Below the pieces are notes generated by a model. The model was given only the letters and a program-made list of their open reading frames with translations, was not told where the DNA came from and ran no database searches. Shown here in pieces: positions 57,701 to 64,000 of a DNA stretch of 64,000 nucleotides. This stretch comes from Vitrella brassicaformis (taxonomy: Eukaryota; Sar; Vitrellaceae): NCBI GenBank assembly GCA_001179505.1, contig CDMY01000708.1, positions 188,614 to 252,613 on the forward strand. The letters are read 5' to 3'. Position numbers and translations under genes: made by a program. Position 1 is the stretch's first letter; each line of letters starts with the position of its first letter.

Positions 57701-58186
57701 GACTCCATCGTTGAGCGGGAGCCATCATCGGAGCGATTCCTCCAGTGGATCGAAGGCAGAGGCAGCGCGCCCACAGAGCCGGCCGCCCCGTCCAAGAGTG
57801 AGCCACATATCTGTCAGCGGCCCCAGGACGCCGCGACCCGGCAGCAGCAGGTCGGCGTGCGGCACAACAGGAAACGTTTGAGCGCCGCGAGCCAGCGTGA
57901 GCTGAGCAAGACGGTGGCGCGCCTCCGCTCTAAGATGCAGCTCGAGTATGGGGAAGACTGGTGGGCAGGGGGGCAGATGCCAACACCTGACGCAGCGGAC
58001 GAGAAGGCCAATGATGGGAGAGGGGCCAGCGGCGAGGGGCTGGCCACTAAGGCCGTCGAGAGTGGGAAAGCGGCCGCCAGGTCCGGTGGCCTGGAGGTCA
58101 GTTACTGGTTTTTATGTCTGGCGGTGGTTGTTCTGGCGGCGCTGTTGGTCTGGTGGATGGGGACGGCGCAGTCAGCTGCGGTCTAA
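54775..58186 (+). CDS. tail-anchored CAMK-like pseudokinase
   Basis: Seven exons (54775-54992, 55064-55673, 55746-55877, 55947-56118, 56195-56359, 56469-56677, 56747-58186) close to 981 residues. The kinase-like domain (about residues 235-510) has the beta3 Lys (FGAKRY), an alphaC Glu (LPYEIATWRAL), GTPGYVAPEML and the DVFSAGVVLYALLVGSLPF segment of CAMK-type kinases. The catalytic loop reads HRNIKPTA instead of HRDxKxxN, and the DFG motif reads QFD, so both the catalytic Asp and the metal-binding Asp are lost; the Gly loop is also degenerate. It should be catalytically dead. A Ser/Arg/Pro-rich low-complexity region of about 400 residues follows. The protein ends with one hydrophobic segment (FLCLAVVVLAALLVWW) eleven residues from the stop, a tail anchor. 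The N-terminal 230 residues match no family I recognise. A scaffold role at an organelle membrane is an inference. Confidence 0.88.
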
Positions 58187-58209
58187 CACCTTTTTCTGTT
58201 GCGAGTACT

Positions 58210-58428
58210 GAGATTGTGGCAGATAGGTGCTGTGCTTGGCTGTGTTTTGTGCTGGTCGGTCATTCTCGGCTTCCGTGAGTGTGGATGGGTTGATCATAGG
58301 GCGATCGCGGCACATGCAGCCGAGGCCAACCGAACAGTGAGCGGTTGTCGATTGACAGACAGCCTACATGGATGCCCTGGAAGTGCATGGTGGATGGATG
58401 GATGGATCAGTAAGTGGCTTGTTAGCGG
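58210..58428 (+). repeat. dispersed repeat, second copy
   Basis: The reverse complement matches 45016-45237. This copy begins 24 bp after the pseudokinase stop codon, so it probably lies within that gene's 3' UTR. Confidence 0.88.
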
Positions 58429-58920
58429 CCAGCCAGAAAACGAAAAAATGCCATAGCATGAATCGAATGATAGGCCGTCAGACAAAGTCGCCCTGCCAAT
58501 GGCTGTCTGTCTCTCTGTGTTCACCATGGCCACACCGCACCACACATCGTGACACAAACCAACTGTGCCGCCCACCGCACACAGAAAGCTGCCCTCATGT
58601 GTATAATGCAATGTCTGTGATCGGCTTCTCAACAGACATACCACCTCGACGTCATATCTCTATAGCCTACTGACAAGGAGAGAGAGTGTCATAGGACGTA
58701 TGAATGACTACGAAGGGAGCGCTCTGACGCGTGTGCAGAGCAGAGCAGACAGACATATGTAAAGTACGGACGTACGTACACACCTGCACGGACCCTCCCA
58801 CAGCCCCACAGCCCGCCCTGACTGCAAAAGACACACATGTGGGTCTCACTCACCACACAGACGCGCACACAATACAATGGTGCGTCGCTCTCTCCATCTT
58901 TTGCGCCACGTTCAGACGGG

Positions 58921-58954
<34 letters not shown>

Positions 58955-59772
58955 AGCAGTACGCATGCACGCCGCACAGATAGCAGAAAGGCACACCATG
59001 AACGTGTACGTACGCACGTATGTGATCATATTGGCACGCCACGCGCAGGTAGACAAGTACATGCTCACCACCACCACTGCACAGCCGACTGGAAGCCGAG
59101 CAGCATCAAAAAAGGGCTGCTCATGGTGGGTCCGTCTGTCAGAGGCACGTGCACAGGCGGCCAGCGTCACATGCATACAGATCGAAGGAAAAAACACAAC
59201 ACATCATGCTCCTCCCTCCCTCCCTGTTTGTATGTATGCTCAGCAATGAAACACGGTGATGTGGGGTGTGGGGTAAGGTGTGGTGACTTGTGAAGGAAAG
59301 ACAGTCAGCCGACAGACAAGTAGCCCACGAACAGCATACGCAATTCAGCACAAGACAGACACGAGTGAGTTGAAAGTTCGGCGCCATGTGAGTCCCCCGT
59401 GATGTGTTTGTCTGTGCTGCAACAATAACGACATCCGCCTCTCTCTGTCTGTCCTCCCTCCTACACATAGACATCAGCCGCTTTATGGATACGCTCTCAT
59501 CATGATCGATCACCACACACAGGAAGGGACACACACAGGTCACAGACAGACCGACCGACCGACAGACAGCGAGAGAGACGAAACCTACACACATACGTAT
59601 CTCTGTGTGTGGTGGTGCGCTCCCTCCGTTTCCATGTCAGCACCGCGGTACGTACACATCACACACGCAGCACTTGGCAATACAAATCCACTGGCCCGAG
59701 TGACACACAAGCACTTGCCCCCCCACACAAACCGTGCGGCCATCTATCCATCAGCCGTTGAGTCAGGGAGAG

Positions 59773-59898
59773 TGAGTGGGCACTAAGATGCCTTCTGGCC
59801 ATTCCACCCTCCGCCGCACTCGGCGGCCGTCGAATGCATCCGAGCGCCGGAGCGCCGCTTGCGTGACATCTGCCTGTCTTGCTTCGCTCTCTCCCTCC
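59773..59898 (-). pseudogene. decayed fragment of the 3' end of the AP2-domain gene
   Basis: Read on the minus strand, it parallels the last codons of the AP2 gene: KQDRQMSRKRRS here against KQDRLVSSRKRPS there, followed by a shared downstream gtgagtggg context. Only the final exon end is present, with no AP2 domain, so it is a truncated duplicate. Confidence 0.65.
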
Positions 59899-60638
59899 TC
59901 TTCCCGCCTGTGTGTGTGTGTGTGTGTGTAGGGATGGATGGATGGACGTCATCATTGCGGTATGCATACACACATCCACACATGCCGTGAGACGACACAC
60001 AGTCAGTCAGAGAGACGAAACATAAGAGAGCAAGGCAGACACACCACAGACTACAAAAGATAGCAGTGAGGGCACACGACCGACCAGAGAAATGAGGGCC
60101 GCACCAACTCCATGGAGCCAAGCAGACAGACAGACAGACAGCCAAACAGACGATAGGCAGGCAGGCGTGTGCACATCCACACATCCATCCATCCATCCAT
60201 CGAATTGGCATACGACGGCCGGCACCTGACAATGCCCACCTGACCGGCCTGTCTCACTCCGCCAGCGCTGCACAGCCCACTGGGACAAAAACACCGGCTG
60301 GGCGGCCGGGCGAAAAAACACCGGCTGGACGGCTGGGCGGGGACACACCAGGCATGCGATGGACACAGATCGAAGGAAGAAATACATCACAGCAAATCCT
60401 CCCTCCCTCCCTCCCTCCCTGTGTGTATGCTCAGCAATGCAGCACGGGGGACACCACACACGGCATCACATCACGATCGATACAAATCCACTGGCCCCCG
60501 ACCAATACACAAAAACTTGCCCCTCACACACACACACATGAACATCGTACCGCTATGAACCCACCGGCCGACCCCACCACCCCCCGAATGCAGAGCGAGT
60601 GAGTGAGTGAGTGGGTGGGCAGCAAAAGGTCCCGACGG

Positions 60639-62886
60639 CTACTTGTTGGTCTTCCGTCGCACTCTGCGGCCCTCTGGCGCCTCTGAGGGCCGCTTGCGTG
60701 ACGATACCAGCCTGTCTTGCTTCTCTCTCTCAGTCTGCGCCACCATCGTCTTCCGACAGTGAATCGCTTCTGCCTTGGCCTCACTGTCACCCCCATACTC
60801 AGACAGAGAGAAGTTGCGGCTCCGTCGCTTTCCAGACGCATCAACCCAGTTGGCCACCCATGCCTTGCTCTTCTTGCACCACCTCACACCCCTGTGGCCG
60901 CTCTGCTTCTCGACTGGCTGCCGGAGGCTCGCCGCACCGCTCGCTTCCGCCTCCTTGCGGCACGCGACGGCCTTGTCGTAGGCCTCCTCGATGTCGCCGT
61001 GTGTGCTGATGGTGAAGGTCTTCAAGTGCTTCCTGCCGCCCTGCTCCCAGTACGCCCCCCATGCCTTGTTGCCTTTGTCGAAGTAGACGCCCTTGACATT
61101 CTTGGCGAGCAGCTGGTCGATGAGCTTCCAGCGACCGCGGCCGAGACTGGGGACACTCTGAGCAGAGAGGGAAGGGACACACAGAAAACCATTATCGAAA
61201 AGGGCCACACATCGCATTTCGTGCACTCGCGTACCTTGCGCTGATCCGGCCAGATCTTCTCCATGTCCTTGCGCCGCTTGATGGCCGTCTCCTTGGCGCG
61301 CTTCTCGCCCATCTTGGCCACAGAGAAGTACTCCTGCTTCTGCTTGCCGTTCTCGTACCATGACGCGATCCAATAGCCGTTCTCGTCATCGTGGTACACA
61401 CCGGTGATCTCGTTCTTGTTGCGGCTCATGATGGGACGGCCAGCCTTCTCGTTGTCTTGCTCGTTCTGCCGGCGACACGCCTCTGCCTCGGCCTTGGCCT
61501 CGTCGTAGCCCCCATGCTTGCTCACGGAGAAGCTCTTGGGTTTCCACTTGCCGTCCATCTTGACCATGGCACTCCACGTTTGGCGCTTGTCGTCGAAGCG
61601 CACGCCTCGGACGGTCGACTGGTGGGTGGGGGCTGTCGGCCCGGCCGCCTTGCCGGCCGCCTTGGGCTGCTTGAAGGTGGAGTCGCTCAGATGGTCACCA
61701 CCACTCCCTGACACACACACACAGCACACAAAGCAGTCTGGTGTAGGTCGCGCCATCGGCATGTGTGCGAATGTGGGTGTGTCTGCGTACCTGAGCTCTC
61801 GGGCTCATCGTCCTCATCCTCGTCGTCATCATCATTGTCTGCAACAGGAAAGCACACCAGAGATGTGCTCGACGCGCTCTCTCTCTCTCTCCCTCTGTGT
61901 GTGTGTGTGTGTGTGTGTGTGGCTGACCATCGGGTGGGTTGTAGTCCTCGTCGTTGTCGTCATCGCTGCTGCCCTGGTCGTCGCTCGAGCCGCCCTCGTC
62001 GTCAGGCGGGTCGCCACCCACACGGCCACGAGCAGCACCCTTGCGAGCCTGCCGCTTCCGGCCGAGGCGATCTGCCGCAGCAAACACGGATAGCATCCCC
62101 ATGCAGTGGTTCGCGTTGTGCCGTGAATGTGTGTGCATCGGCATACCGTTGAGGGGCATCACCTCGCTGCGGGCAGCGGCGAAACGGTCTGCAGCGGCAA
62201 AAGAAATCCCTGACCATGATCGCCACCCACACCCACACCGCCAGCGGCACCACCTGAGCCCGACACCTGGGTCGCAGCACCCTGACACATCACACACCAC
62301 ACCACACCAGAGGATGGTCTCTCCATGGGGCAGCCGTCTGTGCGTGTGTGGTGTTGTCCTCACCACATGGGTCATGTTGTCGAGATCGTCGCTTGCACCT
62401 GAGCCGGTCGGCGCCCGGGTCGATAAAGCACCCATAGTGGAGTCGGTCTGAGCACACACAAGAGGGAGAGGCAGGAAATGAGACGACCTGCGAGAACTGC
62501 CCGTGGCCTCCGCACGCACGGCGGCATGACAGACACGGGGCGTGCAGTGGTGTGCGTATTCCTGTCTGACTGTTTGTCTCACATCATAGTCAGCACGAGA
62601 AACCGAAGCCGACGCGCCTGCAGCTTTCTCCCCCTTGCCCTTGCCCTTGCCGCCCGACACAATGCTGACACACAAAACTTGAACAACACACACACATACA
62701 GAGAACAGGTGACACAAACAAATGAGCAAGAGTCGCCAATTTCAGCCTGCCCACATCGCTGCCCACCCGTCAGCCCAGCCCTCACCTGTCAGCCTCCACG
62801 CCTCCGACGCCGCAGCCACTCCAAAATTGAGTCACTCCTCGAAGCACGCCGCCTCTGTTTGCTGAGACCGCCGTTTGCGCGAAGAT
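60639..62886 (-). CDS. protein with four AP2/ERF-type DNA-binding domains, 5' end unresolved
   Basis: Multi-exon gene on the minus strand. From the C-terminus backwards, four AP2-like modules are seen: GHRGVRWCKKSKAWVANWVD, KNVKGVYFDKGNKAWGAYWE, NEITGVYHDDENGYWIASWY and STVRGVRFDDKRQTWSAMVK. Each continues into a (K)xFS(V/I)S/AKxG...EA...A...RR helix. AP2 domains bind DNA through a three-stranded sheet plus helix, and arrays of them are typical of apicomplexan and chromerid ApiAP2 regulators. Upstream exons encode Gly/Ser-rich and very acidic segments (SSDDDNDEDYNPPDG, DNDDDEDEDDEPES) that could act as activation or chromatin-binding regions. The basic C-terminus (RRVRRKTNK) suits nuclear import. 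Exons 62583-62664 and 62364-62447 are phase-consistent. A further upstream exon ends near 62788 and is open to about 62886, but no start codon was found in phase. Confidence 0.82.
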
Positions 62887-64000
62887 CTACGTATCCCCTG
62901 GTGTCACCCTGCAGAGCACAATAGACAGGCCGCGAGGAAAAAAACTGACGAACGAACGAACGGGCCGACCCTTGCAAGCTCGCGATCCACTCGGCGTGAC
63001 AGAGAGGGTGTCTTTTGCCTCCTTTGCGGAGCGCACTGATTCATCCGTTCGCGGCGCTGCCGACAGCCTGGCGGCCTCGTATCTCTCAGAAGACATGATC
63101 AACACATTCGTTCACACGACAGAATGAGCAGAGTGATAGTATCACACGGTCCACACACACACTCACAGCACCACGGCATCAACACAGGATGCCGCTTGGT
63201 GGGGCTCTTCGAGCTGATGGAGAACCGAGGACCCTCAGCTGAGGGTCGCAGCACACCCATCCGCTTGAAGGACCCGACAACGCATCAGGCAGCGAGTAGT
63301 GAGTCCTGAGCAGCGAGCAGTGGGCCGGTAGGAAACTGCTGCATGCCAAGCACGCCAACTCGGCCGGGTGACGGCTCACCTCCCCTCACCGCGACCGCCG
63401 ACCGTGCCGTTCCTTGTCCACACCAGGGAACGCACAGACGGCGGACGCCGTGGTGCCAAGCGACCCGTCACCCGGGTGTCCGTGTGTTGTTTCATTGTAA
63501 AACGTGAGCCAGTCAGTGAGTCATTGCAAAACCACCATTGTGCATTGAGGCGAGCGAGAAGCAGGTAGGAAGAGAGATAGTGTCTGTCCACTGAGATAGT
63601 GTCTGTCCGCTGATCAGATCACACACACGTACGCACACACCAAGACAGACAAGAGAGGTTAAAAAGGCAGACAGGCACCGCACGCACACCACAGCACAGC
63701 AAGTGTCTGTGTCTGTCTGTCTAGAAAGAAGGAAGGGTGATATTTACACTCAACACCGGATGGCTGGATGGCCTGCCTGCCGGTTTATCGTGATGTGCAC
63801 ACGCACGACCTCTCCCTGGCTCACGCGTGCAAAGGCTACCTTCGTAGCTTGCTTGACGGGCCGGGGCTGGACTGACCAACATGACAGAGAGAAAGGGGTA
63901 GACACCATGCCATTGCCATCAATCCATCCGTTCGTTGTCATTGTTCCGTCCATCACGTAACGGACAAAGTAAACGAGCACGCGCACACGCCCGCCCCCCC
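62887..64000. other. upstream of the AP2 gene, end of window
   Basis: Probably holds the missing 5' exon of the AP2 gene. Both strands are open for about 80-100 codons around 62830-63126, so coding potential cannot be decided. From 63127 on there are only short frames and CA/GACA repeats, ending in a C run. Confidence 0.45.

Larger units (their letters stand above)
58187..60638. other. repeat-rich intergenic region
   Basis: 2.4 kb with CAGA, GATG and CA repeats (58918-58960, 60122-60142, 60180-60200). It contains one arm of the dispersed repeat and degenerate duplicates of its own right half: segments near 59170-59255, 59675-59720 and 59765-59898 resemble 60365-60450, 60475-60525 and 60600-60735. 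No intact gene. Confidence 0.65.

Overview
The window is nuclear DNA from a GC-rich, intron-rich, gene-dense eukaryote. Most genes have several short GT-AG introns of about 50-120 bp, intergenic DNA is full of CA/TG, CTGG and GATA-type simple repeats, and there is one 300-N assembly gap. The gene content points to a photosynthetic alveolate, most likely a chromerid; Vitrella brassicaformis fits the compactness best, but this is inferred from gene content and not from any search. The supporting genes are a protein with four AP2 (ApiAP2-like) domains, a plastid ribosomal protein L10 with a bipartite signal-plus-transit leader ending in an ASA-FVP motif, ciliary genes (RABL2, TPGS2), and a giant cysteine-repeat protein resembling apicomplexan CRMP/GCC2-GCC3 proteins.

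Layout: 0.7-1.8 kb TMEM222/RTE1-like membrane protein (-); 2.2-3.6 kb RABL2 GTPase (+); 4.5-5.0 kb small acidic-tailed protein with an unresolved reading frame (-); 5.3-6.3 kb coiled-coil protein (+); 6.6-7.0 kb small basic protein (-); 7.3-33.4 kb one giant modular membrane protein (+). The giant protein runs signal peptide, Ig-like/Calx-beta region, GCC repeats, NHL repeats, F5/8C domain, more GCC repeats, one membrane span, then a very long cytoplasmic coiled coil. The gap is at 33.4-33.7 kb.

Next come 34.5-35.5 kb plastid uL10 (-); 35.6-37.5 kb FEN1 (+); 39.1-40.5 kb RPA32 with RGG-rich additions (-); 41.1-43.9 kb an orphan multi-exon gene (+); 44.0-44.9 kb a GNAT acetyltransferase (+); 45.6-50.6 kb a membrane-anchored LNR plus clostripain (C11) protease (-); 50.8-51.6 kb a 5'-truncated second copy of the GNAT gene (+); 51.9-53.3 kb a secreted C45 amidase/acyltransferase (-); 53.3-54.6 kb tubulin polyglutamylase subunit TPGS2 (+); 54.8-58.2 kb a tail-anchored pseudokinase (+); 58.2-60.6 kb repeat-rich intergenic DNA with a decayed AP2 fragment; 60.6-62.9 kb the four-AP2-domain gene (-).

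Many genes sit head-to-head with short shared upstream regions; the C45 and TPGS2 start codons are only 73 bp apart. Functional themes are ciliary biology (RABL2, TPGS2), DNA replication (FEN1 next to RPA32), plastid function (uL10, probably the GNAT protein) and surface/secretory proteins (giant cysteine-repeat protein, C11 and C45 enzymes). Exon boundaries were worked out by hand from splice consensus and phase. Models whose phases close exactly are scored higher.
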